A DNA stretch of 6,104 nt from UBA1425 sp051881715 (GTDB lineage: Bacteria; Bacillota; Clostridia; Oscillospirales; Acutalibacteraceae), in the NCBI GenBank assembly GCA_051881715.1, contig JBJEQK010000191.1, forward strand, positions 1 through 6,104. Reading direction: 5' to 3'. Made by a program: the position numbers and the translations under genes. The first letter of the stretch is position 1, and the number at the start of each line of letters is the position of its first letter. Below, one piece after another: positions 1 through 4,475 of this stretch. A model generated the notes under the pieces. It saw only the letters and a list, made by a program, of their open reading frames with translations. It made no database searches and was not told the origin of the DNA.

Positions 1-82
1 GACTGTTTTGGCGTGGGGAACCCTCGCCGGGGGTTCCCCGGTGCGAAGCACAAAACCAACAATTTTCCATGAGGAGCAATAA
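1..82 (+). other. GC-rich hairpin and possible 3' end of an upstream reading frame
   Basis: The stretch holds a 9-bp perfect inverted repeat, GGGGAACCC at 15-23 and GGGTTCCCC at 31-39 with a 7-nt loop. It is framed by a second, outer pair, GTTTTG at 5-10 and CAAAAC at 51-56. One plus-strand frame is open from base 2 to a TAA at 80-82, only a few bases before the terminator at 87-123. It could therefore be the last 26 codons of a gene that starts outside the window. I do not recognise the peptide, and the strong palindrome argues equally for a structured intergenic repeat. No function is assigned. Confidence 0.3.
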
Positions 83-86
83 AAAA

Positions 87-123
87 CACGGTAGAGAACA
101 AGGAAGCTCTACCGTGATTTTTA
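87..123. terminator. Intrinsic terminator, probably bidirectional
   Basis: A perfect 10-bp stem, CACGGTAGAG at 87-96 and CTCTACCGTG at 107-116, has a 10-nt loop. It is followed by ATTTTTAT on the plus strand and preceded by six A residues (a U-tract for minus-strand transcription). It separates whatever lies to the left from the BlaI operon promoter. Confidence 0.85.
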
Positions 124-132
124 TGTCATCTA

Positions 133-161
133 TTGACAGCGGCAGTCTAATGTGTTAGAGT
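133..161 (+). promoter_or_regulatory. Promoter of the blaI-like/M56 operon
   Basis: A consensus -35 TTGACA (133-138) is followed after 17 nt by TAGAGT (156-161), a 4/6 match to TATAAT. A TGT immediately upstream gives an extended -10. The start codon is at 201. The -10 lies inside the palindromic operator, so a bound repressor would block RNA polymerase. Confidence 0.75.
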
Positions 162-184
162 ATATACATACTCTAATGGATTAG
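147..184. promoter_or_regulatory. Double palindromic operator for the BlaI-like repressor
   Basis: Two 12-bp dyads are visible: CTAATGTGTTAG (147-158, imperfect) and CTAATGGATTAG (173-184, perfect CTAAT-N2-ATTAG). Together they form a larger inverted repeat, arms 147-163 and 168-184, with 14 of 17 positions matching and a 4-nt spacer. Paired dyads over the promoter are typical of BlaI/MecI/CopY dimer operators. Its position over the -10 implies autorepression of the operon (inference). Confidence 0.7.
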
Positions 185-200
185 AGAAAGGAGCGCCGTC

Positions 201-572
201 ATGGAAACGCCGAAAATTTTTGAGAGTGAATACCGCTTTTGTTTGATCCTCTGGGAAAACGAGCCTGTAAAGAGCAGTACGCTGGTAGCGCTTTGCAGGG
301 AACAGTTGGGCTGGAAACCCACGACCACCTATACCGTCATCAAGCGTTTGTCCGAGCGGGGTGTGTTAAAAAACGAAAACACCGTGGTGACTTCCCTCGT
401 CAGCAAGGACGAGGTGCAGGCGGCGGAAATTGACGAGATGGTGGAGAAAAAGTTCGACGGTTCTCTCCCGGCTTTTGTTGCCGCTTTTACAAAGCATCGC
501 AAGCTCTCCGATGCAGATATCGACGCAGTACAGCAAATGATCGACCGCTATCGAAAAGGAGAACCGCAATGA
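201..572 (+). CDS. BlaI/MecI/CopY family transcriptional repressor
   Basis: The 123-residue product has the usual length for this family (about 120-130). Residues about 5-68 form the winged-helix DNA-binding domain, with the recognition helix around 40-52 (TTTYTVIKRLSERG) and the wing after it. Residues 70-118 are the helical dimerisation region. In staphylococcal BlaI and MecI the partner protease signal leads to cleavage at N101-F102; the aligned bonds here are at A95-F96 within AFVAAF. The ATG is preceded by GAAAGGAG at a good distance. The last codons overlap the M56 gene through ATGA, so the two are translationally coupled. Inferred role: cytoplasmic repressor of its own operon, and possibly of remote envelope-stress or resistance genes, released when the M56 partner is activated. 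No beta-lactamase gene lies in this window, so the blaI symbol is not assigned. Confidence 0.93.
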   Translation: METPKIFESEYRFCLILWENEPVKSSTLVALCREQLGWKPTTTYTVIKRLSERGVLKNENTVVTSLVSKDEVQAAEIDEMVEKKFDGSLPAFVAAFTKHRKLSDADIDAVQQMIDRYRKGEPQ

Positions 573-1921
573 GTGAAATTTTCTTGAAGATCGTCAATAT
601 GAGCCTGTCGGCAAGCTGGATCGTGCTTGCGGTCCTGTTGCTGCGACTGCCTTTGAAAAAAGCGCCGAAATGGATCACCGTTCTGCTTTGGGGCATGGTG
701 GCGGTTCGCCTGATTTGTCCGTTTTCTGTGCAGAGCGCAATGAGCCTGATACCCAGCGCAGAAACCATCAGCCCCGAAATTATGACCGCCCAAACGCCCG
801 AAATCAATACGGGCATCCCCATGGTGAACAACACCATCAATCCGATCCTCCGTCAGTCGGCGGTGGCGTCACAGCAGGCGAGTGCGAACCCTTTGCAAAT
901 ATGGATACCGATTCTTGCGCTCGTGTGGCTTGTGGGGATGACGATTCTTTTCGCATACACGGCCATTCGCTATTGGCGTATGCGCAGGAAAATCGGTACG
1001 GCTGTGAAGCTTCGGGACAATGTGTACCAAAGCGAAGCGGTTTCTTCCCCGTTTGTTTTGGGAATGTTGAAACCAAAAATCTATCTGCCCTTTTCAATGC
1101 GCGAGCAGGATATGCCGCACGTCATCGCCCACGAGCGCTCGCACATCCGCCGCAGGGATCATTGGTGGAAAGCTCTCGGTTTTTTACTGCTGACAATCCA
1201 TTGGTTCAATCCACTGCTGTGGCTCGGCTATGCGCTGTTCTGCACAGACATCGAGCTGGCGTGTGACGAAAAGACCGTCAAGCATATGGAAACGGCACAG
1301 CGGGCGGACTATGCACAGGCGTTGCTGACGTGCAGTGTGCGCCGCCCTTCGATCGCCGCCTGTCCTTTGGCTTTCGGCGAGGTCGGCGTAAAAGACCGGG
1401 TGAAATCGGTTTTGCAATACAAAAAGCCCGCATTTTGGATTATCGTGCTCGCCGTTGCCGTAAGTGCTTTAGCGGCGGTTTGCTTCTTGACCAACCCGGC
1501 AGATGGTAATGCCCCGGCGGCAACGGATAATTGGACAGATAATACAGACGATGTGCCAAGCAGGACAGAAGTTCCACTCGACCGTCTTCAGGAAAAATAT
1601 CCCCTGTATTTCGACCTGCCCGTGTCCGATGGGCTGGCGGTGTACATTTGGCAGATGGGGGAGGGGAACTATTCCTGCGTCCTGCTGCCCGGCAAGGATC
1701 GCAACTATACATGGGAGGATCTGTGGGATCTGCACAAGTCTGCGACCACGATGGAAGAGATGAAGGGAATCGCTGCCGCCTATCTGTCCGCCGGCGTTTC
1801 CCAAAGCGATGTCGTCCTGCGTCCGATTCAAATGCCCCATTCCAGCTATTTTTATGAAATCAACGACGCCTATCTGGAAAAACTCAACGATCTGTTTTGG
1901 TCGGATTTTCCGGCATCTTAA
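569..1921 (+). CDS. BlaR1/MecR1-like M56 family membrane metallopeptidase (signal transducer)
   Basis: The 450-residue product has hydrophobic segments at about 9-27, 34-52, 110-131, 202-222 and 289-308. The gluzincin motif HERSH sits at 188-192, followed by R-D-H-W-W and by ELACDE at 229-234, whose Glu is the likely third zinc ligand of M56 enzymes. The protease part is predicted to face the cytoplasm, and residues about 309-450 form an extracytoplasmic tail. That tail is about 140 residues, clearly shorter than the roughly 250-residue penicillin-binding sensor of BlaR1, and I see no SxxK active-site motif in it, so beta-lactam sensing is not supported. The start overlaps the repressor stop (ATGA) and has AAAAGGAG upstream. 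Family knowledge: ligand binding outside activates the zinc protease, which leads to inactivation of the cognate BlaI-type repressor. The ligand here is unknown. Confidence 0.9.
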   Translation: MSEIFLKIVNMSLSASWIVLAVLLLRLPLKKAPKWITVLLWGMVAVRLICPFSVQSAMSLIPSAETISPEIMTAQTPEINTGIPMVNNTINPILRQSAVASQQASANPLQIWIPILALVWLVGMTILFAYTAIRYWRMRRKIGTAVKLRDNVYQSEAVSSPFVLGMLKPKIYLPFSMREQDMPHVIAHERSHIRRRDHWWKALGFLLLTIHWFNPLLWLGYALFCTDIELACDEKTVKHMETAQRADYAQALLTCSVRRPSIAACPLAFGEVGVKDRVKSVLQYKKPAFWIIVLAVAVSALAAVCFLTNPADGNAPAATDNWTDNTDDVPSRTEVPLDRLQEKYPLYFDLPVSDGLAVYIWQMGEGNYSCVLLPGKDRNYTWEDLWDLHKSATTMEEMKGIAAAYLSAGVSQSDVVLRPIQMPHSSYFYEINDAYLEKLNDLFWSDFPAS

Positions 1922-2361
1922 TTCCAGTGCCGCAGCTGTGAGAGAAAGGCGTCAAATTGGGCGCGCCGCGTACACGCATCCGCATTGTCGGGGTTCGGCA
2001 TATGCTCCACGAGGAAATCCAGCAGTGGCTCCTTGGCAGGATAGGTGAATTCCCCGTCGGCGTAGCACCATTTGCAGTATTCTTCGTTGAAGCTTCCGTC
2101 CGTTTCCCGGCTGAGGAGGTCGTCCTCGTTCATGGGCATTCCACAGCACTGACAAATCAGCGGACGCGGCTCGGCGAGAAGCGTGTGGATAGAGACGTCA
2201 AACGCTTTGGACAGCAGTTTTAACGTGTCGGTGTTCGGCAGTGTTTCGCCGTTTTCCCAGCGGCTGACCGCCTGTCTGGTGACCACGACTTGTTCGGCCA
2301 GCTGTGCCTGTGTCAGGTTGTGCTTTTCACGCAATGTCTTGAGAATTTCCCGTGTTTCCAT
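1918..2361 (-). CDS. XRE-family regulator with C-terminal zinc-ribbon domain
   Basis: The 147-residue product starts with METREILKTLREK. Residues about 5-60 are a Cro/C1-type helix-turn-helix with the hallmark LTQAQLAEQ (16-24) and VSRWENGETLPNT (32-44). Residues 70-105 carry two knuckles, a CQCC cluster at 70-73 and CKWC at 96-99, with GMPM and the YCKWCYADGEF context typical of the putative zinc-ribbon domain found on many Clostridia HTH proteins. The start at 2361 is chosen because GGAGG lies 7 nt upstream and the promoter at 2384-2412 would fall inside any longer frame. It converges on the M56 gene: the two stop codons share bases 1919-1920. Target genes and any effector or metal response are unknown. 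Confidence 0.9.
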   Translation of the reverse strand: METREILKTLREKHNLTQAQLAEQVVVTRQAVSRWENGETLPNTDTLKLLSKAFDVSIHTLLAEPRPLICQCCGMPMNEDDLLSRETDGSFNEEYCKWCYADGEFTYPAKEPLLDFLVEHMPNPDNADACTRRAQFDAFLSQLRHWN

Positions 2362-2383
2362 ATTCGTTCCTCCTTTTTCGTAA

Positions 2384-2412
2384 AGTATACACGAGAACAG
2401 CCCGTTTGGCAA
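2384..2412 (-). promoter_or_regulatory. Promoter of the XRE/zinc-ribbon regulator
   Basis: On the minus strand, TTGCCA (2412-2407, 5/6 to TTGACA) is followed after exactly 17 nt by TATACT (2389-2384, 5/6 to TATAAT). The predicted transcript starts about 15 nt upstream of the ATG, leaving only the ribosome binding site as leader. Confidence 0.8.
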
Positions 2413-2424
2413 GCAACCCGCAGT

Positions 2425-2470
2425 TGCCCCAAAAGAAAAAACAGACACCCAAACGGATGTCTGTTTTCTT
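2425..2470 (-). terminator. Terminator of the toxin/barstar operon (copy 1 of a triplicated element)
   Basis: The hairpin 2441-2464 pairs ACAGACA with TGTCTGT, plus two inner G-C pairs around the loop. On the minus strand it ends in a strong U-tract (TGTTTTTTCTTTT), placed 89 nt after the barstar stop and just before the XRE promoter. Bases 2425-2467 are identical over 43 nt to 4434-4476 and over 42 nt to 3808-3849. The T-rich right flank may also allow termination from the plus strand, the end of the M56 operon. Confidence 0.85.
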
Positions 2471-2500
2471 GTAAGCAGCGACCAGTTTTGATACAAAATG

Positions 2501-2539
2501 CGTACCCTTATGCTACATCGTTGAAAGTATATGGGTACG
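2501..2539. repeat. Short inverted repeat downstream of barstar
   Basis: CGTACCC (2501-2507) and GGGTACG (2533-2539) are perfect 7-bp inverted arms separated by 25 nt. The element lies between the barstar stop and the terminator hairpin. It could extend the 3' UTR structure of the toxin/barstar mRNA; no known family is recognised. Confidence 0.4.
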
Positions 2540-2552
2540 TATTTACTCTTCT

Positions 2553-2837
2553 TCAGTCAATAAATTCATAATCAAAAGGGTGTTTGGAATGCGCCCAATA
2601 TTGTTTGTTACGCTCTAATATTTCGCGCATCTTTTCAACTTTGCCGGTTAAATCCTTTGACACAGTTTTACTGCCTTTGACAGTGATAAAGTTACACGGG
2701 ATATTTCGGTTGATCTCATCCCAAAAAGCGTACAGGTTTCTGCCGTATCCATCATCGAGATGCAGTCCAACTTTAATTTTTTCGTGCAGTTCCATCAAGG
2801 ATTTGCAATCCGTCAAGTCTATCGTTGCCTGATACAT
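2553..2837 (-). CDS. Barstar-family ribonuclease inhibitor (immunity protein)
   Basis: The 94-residue product matches the barstar fold (barstar is about 90 residues). An opening beta-strand with IDLTDCKSLMELHEKI is followed by the signature LDDGYGRNLYAFWDEI at 27-42. W39 and D40 correspond to barstar W38 and D39, the latter being the residue that plugs the barnase active site. Y31, N34 and L35 are also conserved. Departures from barstar are G30 for Tyr29, R33 for Glu32 and Y36 for Asp35. The ATG lies 10 nt behind the toxin stop, and the ribosome binding site AGGGGGGA begins in the toxin stop codon, so inhibitor synthesis is coupled to toxin transcription. Role: a cytoplasmic inhibitor that binds and occludes the adjacent barnase-type toxin. 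Confidence 0.92.
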   Translation of the reverse strand: MYQATIDLTDCKSLMELHEKIKVGLHLDDGYGRNLYAFWDEINRNIPCNFITVKGSKTVSKDLTGKVEKMREILERNKQYWAHSKHPFDYEFID

Positions 2838-2847
2838 GACATCCCCC

Positions 2848-3441
2848 CTATATTATTTCATAAAAAGTGTGGCCATGATCGTAACTGACAAAAATCAATC
2901 CGTCATTTGACCAGAATATCCTATGCCTGTTACGCCTGCCCGGCGTATAGTTGATATCCGCTTCGTACCAGACTCGTCCGATTTTGTTGGGGAGCTTTCT
3001 TTCGTCGTTATCATAAATACTCCCACCCAACATCTTCCCGGGCGCGAATTGGGATGGCCTGTCTCCGAGATTCCAACCCAGCGCTTCAAGCTGCTCACGG
3101 GAAATATAATAATCGGGTAATTCTCCAAAATACTTTAACCAATAGTCAGCGCCGTTTGTGCCGTCTTTTGTTGCGTTACCGGCTTCAATCGCATCCATTT
3201 CTTCAAGCGTGCACCTGCAATTTATGTGCAAAGGCGGAAGCCTTACAGTTGAATCGTTGATATCAAAGATCCTGCCGTGATTATCCGCACAGTCAAAACA
3301 AGTTTTTAGATCCGGAATCGTGCGCCAAATTTTATAATCCTTACTTGGCACTGTTGTTGGATCAAAGCTGTCGTCTCTTGCCTTTTCGGTCAGAGTGTTA
3401 TCATAAACAATTGCGTTGTAATATGTTTTTTGAATACGCAA
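2848..3441 (-). CDS. Phage MuF/gp7-like fragment fused to a barnase-type ribonuclease toxin
   Basis: The 197-residue product has two parts. Residues about 35-85 resemble the C-terminal part of Mu gpF/SPP1 gp7 minor head proteins: W39-R-T, C48-x2-C51, HGRIF, then PPLHINCRC with H72, C75 and C77. Residues about 103-197 are a complete barnase-type guanyl-preferring endoribonuclease domain. With a constant offset of 87 from mature barnase, the catalytic residues E73, R83, R87 and H102 become E160, R170, R174 and H189, and the chains end at the same position; barnase K27 is R115. The start is TTG at 3441 because GGAGGTGA lies at ideal spacing and a perfect promoter sits just upstream; an ATG at 3513 would lie upstream of that promoter. 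No signal peptide or membrane segment is seen. The N-terminal part of a full MuF domain is missing. Role: RNA-cleaving toxin restrained by the downstream barstar. Phage-borne MuF polymorphic toxins are known; this copy has no phage genes beside it. Confidence 0.9.
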   Translation of the reverse strand: MRIQKTYYNAIVYDNTLTEKARDDSFDPTTVPSKDYKIWRTIPDLKTCFDCADNHGRIFDINDSTVRLPPLHINCRCTLEEMDAIEAGNATKDGTNGADYWLKYFGELPDYYISREQLEALGWNLGDRPSQFAPGKMLGGSIYDNDERKLPNKIGRVWYEADINYTPGRRNRHRIFWSNDGLIFVSYDHGHTFYEII

Positions 3442-3445
3442 TTTA

Positions 3446-3453
3446 TCACCTCC
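3446..3453 (-). promoter_or_regulatory. Ribosome binding site that fixes the TTG start of the toxin
   Basis: Minus-strand GGAGGTGA (3453-3446) stands 4 nt before the TTG at 3441-3439, with 7 nt from GGAGG to the start codon. It is the only Shine-Dalgarno-like sequence near a possible start, and it lies downstream of the -10, so it is on the transcript. Confidence 0.85.
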
Positions 3454-3460
3454 AACATTT

Positions 3461-3489
3461 ATTATACAGAACAAATGTTCTCTTGTCAA
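3461..3489 (-). promoter_or_regulatory. Consensus promoter of the toxin/barstar operon
   Basis: On the minus strand, perfect TTGACA (3489-3484) and perfect TATAAT (3466-3461) are separated by exactly 17 nt. Transcription should start near 3454, giving a leader of about 13 nt. Such a strong unregulated promoter for a ribonuclease would be dangerous, which fits the operator found in the spacer. Confidence 0.92.
3468..3481. promoter_or_regulatory. LexA (SOS) box in the toxin promoter spacer
   Basis: AGAACAAATGTTCT is a perfect 14-bp palindrome containing GAAC-N4-GTTC (3469-3480), the core of the Firmicutes LexA operator. It fills the space between the -35 and -10 hexamers, the classic place for steric repression. 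Inference: LexA silences the operon until DNA damage triggers the SOS response. Confidence 0.82.
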
Positions 3490-3520
3490 TAGCGTTTTGA
3501 AAAATTTTAACATACTTTTG

Positions 3521-3589
3521 CACTATTCACTATTACTTTTTACCTGCCAAAAATCGACCAATAGGAATAGTGAAAAGTGAAGAGTGAAG
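3521..3589. repeat. Heptamer repeats upstream of the toxin promoter
   Basis: CACTATT occurs twice in tandem at 3521-3534. AGTGAAA-AGTGAAG-AGTGAAG occurs at 3569-3589, preceded by AAT so that AATAGTG (3566-3572) is the reverse complement of CACTATT. The two sets form a loose inverted repeat. No gene is seen between the toxin promoter and the terminator at 3607. Such simple repeats may be variable in length; no function is visible. Confidence 0.5.
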
Positions 3590-3641
3590 ATGTAAGAAGT
3601 AAAAACCGGCAAGATTCTTACGAACCTTGCCGATTTTTGGC
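3546..3641. repeat. 11-bp inverted repeat enclosing a terminator hairpin
   Basis: GCCAAAAATCG at 3546-3556 is exactly complementary to CGATTTTTGGC at 3631-3641. The right arm overlaps the T-tract of the terminator at 3607-3638 and the first bases of the 211-bp repeat. The arrangement may be an element end or merely an extended RNA fold. Confidence 0.4.
3607..3638. terminator. Intrinsic terminator hairpin (bidirectional)
   Basis: CGGCAAG (3607-3613) pairs with CTTGCCG (3626-3632); inside, TTC and GAA extend the stem past one mismatch. Five T residues follow on the plus strand and five A residues precede the stem, so it can work both ways. It stands directly before the tRNA-3'-like start of repeat copy A, as the terminator at 4230-4261 does for copy B. 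Confidence 0.75.
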
Positions 3642-3849
3642 CGAGAAGGGGAGACTCGATTGCCCCTCGCAAACATAGTCGCATTGCTCGCTTGGAGCGC
3701 ATCGCACTGCTCCTTGTTTGCTCAACTCACCGCCTCGCTGCATCCGCCACCGGCGGCGCGTCGGCGGTTCGTCCCGCGCCGGTGGTAACCGGCTTGGTCG
3801 TTCTCGCTGCCCCAAAAGAAAAAACAGACACCCAAACGGATGTCTGTTT
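3639..3849. repeat. 211-bp direct repeat, copy A (tRNA-Ser 3'-end derived)
   Basis: The copy is aligned without gaps to 4265-4475 at an offset of 626, with 207 of 211 bases identical (differences at 3642, 3749, 3760 and 3806). It opens with GAGAAGGGGAGACTCGA (3643-3659), which also occurs in the 3' part of the real tRNA-Ser(GCU). The body is GC-rich and strongly folded: GCAAAC...GTTTGC around GGAGC...GCTCC, CCGCCACCGGCGG, and GCCGGT-GGTA-ACCGGC. The copy ends with the ACAGACA terminator hairpin. Open frames inside it (for example 3692-3925) have arginine- and alanine-rich, low-complexity translations that change between copies, so I do not call them genes. Confidence 0.9.
3808..3849. terminator. 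Terminator-like hairpin element, copy 2
   Basis: The ACAGACA...TGTCTGT stem at 3824-3847 is preceded by AAAAGAAAAA, which gives a full U-tract on the minus strand; the plus-strand T-run is only three bases. The element is identical over 42 nt to the copies at 2425 and 4434 and marks the left border of the block holding the four-helix-bundle remnant. Confidence 0.75.
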
Positions 3850-3896
3850 GATATGGTGTTTGTATATATTCAAAACAATACTTGTGATACACAGAA

Positions 3897-4037
3897 TCAG
3901 TTTATATTCTTTTTTGCGGTGTTGATAGAGGCAATTAGAATTCTGCGAATTGTACCGCATTGGTTAAATAATTCTTTTGCCTCATTTTCGTTAATCAATG
4001 CGGACTTCACAAATAATACAATCCAAGCCTCTGACAT
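3897..4037 (-). pseudogene. Probable C-terminal remnant of a four-helix-bundle (S23/Avd-like) protein
   Basis: A 46-codon minus-strand frame runs from ATG at 4037 to TGA at 3897-3899. The translation contains SEAWIVLFVKSALINENEA followed by a C-terminal helix with QCGTIRRILIASINTAKKN. This resembles the last two helices of the S23/bAvd four-helix-bundle family, where an aromatic helix, an acidic turn, a Cys and an I-x-x-x-L-x-x-S-I-x-T-x-K-x-N ending recur. The family is usually about 115-130 residues, so roughly the first two-thirds is absent. A stop codon lies five codons before the ATG and there is no Shine-Dalgarno sequence, so it is probably dead. The hairpin array begins 15 nt upstream of the ATG. 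The family assignment is by memory of motifs and is moderate; an unrelated small protein cannot be excluded. Confidence 0.5.
3955..4003. repeat. 13-bp imperfect inverted repeat inside the remnant
   Basis: CCGCATTGGTTAA (3955-3967) matches the reverse complement of TTAATCAATGCGG (3991-4003) at 12 of 13 bases, with a 23-nt spacer. A second nested pair, GAGGCAA (3928-3934) and TTGCCTC (3977-3983), overlaps it. Both lie within the four-helix-bundle remnant and may be chance structure in coding DNA. Confidence 0.35.
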
Positions 4038-4052
4038 TTTACAATACGGCTA

Positions 4053-4227
4053 ATGAAATATTGCTACGCAATATGAAATAATCCTAACGGATTATGAAAT
4101 ATTTTGTCATTCGACAAAATGTGAAATCAAATTCGTTCCTTCATATGCCGTAGGCATATTTCACATTTGCGAAGCAAATATTTCATATCGGAGATATTTC
4201 ACTCGTTCCGTAGGGAACGAATTTCAT
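4053..4227. repeat. Array of seven small hairpins with ATGAAAT/ATTTCAY spacers
   Basis: Seven near-perfect short hairpins follow each other: 4058-4074, 4078-4095, 4101-4120, 4143-4159, 4165-4179, 4185-4197 and 4203-4220. Stems are 5-8 bp with 3-4-nt loops (tac, taac, attc, gta, gaa, gga, gtag). Stem sequences differ, but the junctions are constant: ATGAAAT or GTGAAAT in the left half and ATTTCAT or ATTTCAC in the right half. The array is therefore itself one large inverted arrangement. In addition AAATTCGTTCC (4129-4139) is fully complementary to GGAACGAATTT (4214-4224), so a multibranch fold is possible in place of the last hairpin. It is non-coding. It may be a mobile repeat, a structured RNA or the recognition end of an element connected with the neighbouring four-helix-bundle remnant; I know of no named family. 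Confidence 0.85.
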
Positions 4228-4229
4228 TG

Positions 4230-4261
4230 AAAAAGACCAAGTCATGCGACTTGGTCTTTTT
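4230..4261. terminator. Perfect bidirectional terminator hairpin
   Basis: A 14-bp perfect stem, AAAAAGACCAAGTC (4230-4243) and GACTTGGTCTTTTT (4248-4261), encloses a 4-nt loop. Both flanks are U-tracts in the appropriate direction. It lies between the hairpin array and repeat copy B and faces the tRNA-3'-like end of that copy. Confidence 0.88.
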
Positions 4262-4285
4262 CTTGGCGGAGAAGGGGAGACTCGA
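4261..4285 (-). repeat. 25-bp duplicate of the tRNA-Ser(GCU) 3' end
   Basis: The 25 bases are identical to 4478-4502, which cover the encoded CCA, discriminator, acceptor 3' strand and part of the T-arm of the real tRNA gene, plus three bases beyond it. Identity stops in the T-loop, where the copy continues as TTGCCCC. A shorter form without the CCA (3643-3659) begins copy A. Duplicated tRNA 3' ends are the usual scar of site-specific integration, so this may be an old attachment site; no integrase is in the window. Confidence 0.75.
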
Positions 4286-4475
4286 TTGCCCCTCGCAAAC
4301 ATAGTCGCATTGCTCGCTTGGAGCGCATCGCACTGCTCCTTGTTTGCTCAACTCACCGCCTCGCTGCATCCGCCGCCGGCGGCGCTTCGGCGGTTCGTCC
4401 CGCGCCGGTGGTAACCGGCTTGGTCGTTCTCACTGCCCCAAAAGAAAAAACAGACACCCAAACGGATGTCTGTTT
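4265..4475. repeat. 211-bp direct repeat, copy B
   Basis: This is the second copy of the repeat at 3639-3849 (4 mismatches, no gaps). It sits directly against the tRNA-Ser(GCU) gene: its closing hairpin is the terminator of that tRNA. It also contains CCCGCGCCGGT (4399-4409), an 11-base string found in the tRNA gene at 4506-4516. The repeat therefore has tRNA-like pieces at both ends of its unique body. Confidence 0.9.

Noticed and set aside
569..1921. A beta-lactam sensor BlaR1
   Set aside because: The extracytoplasmic tail is about 140 residues and shows no SxxK penicillin-binding motif; no beta-lactamase gene is adjacent.
2362..2496. A 45-codon upstream extension of the XRE regulator with an ATG at 2496
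   Set aside because: It would run through the ACAGACA terminator and the regulator's own promoter; the ATG at 2361 has a GGAGG 7 nt upstream.
3442..3513. An ATG at 3513 as the toxin start, adding 24 residues
   Set aside because: It lies upstream of the -35/-10 promoter and would translate the promoter and LexA box; TTG at 3441 has an ideal GGAGGTGA.
3618..3960. Open frames in and around repeat copy A on both strands (3618-3815, 3692-3925, 3718-4053, 3727-3960)
   Set aside because: They read through hairpins and terminators, have Arg/Ala/Pro-rich translations without recognisable domains, and lack ribosome binding sites.
4053..4227. A CRISPR array
   Set aside because: The repeated unit is only about 7 nt, the intervals are palindromic hairpins of 13-20 nt, and the repeat orientation flips in the middle.
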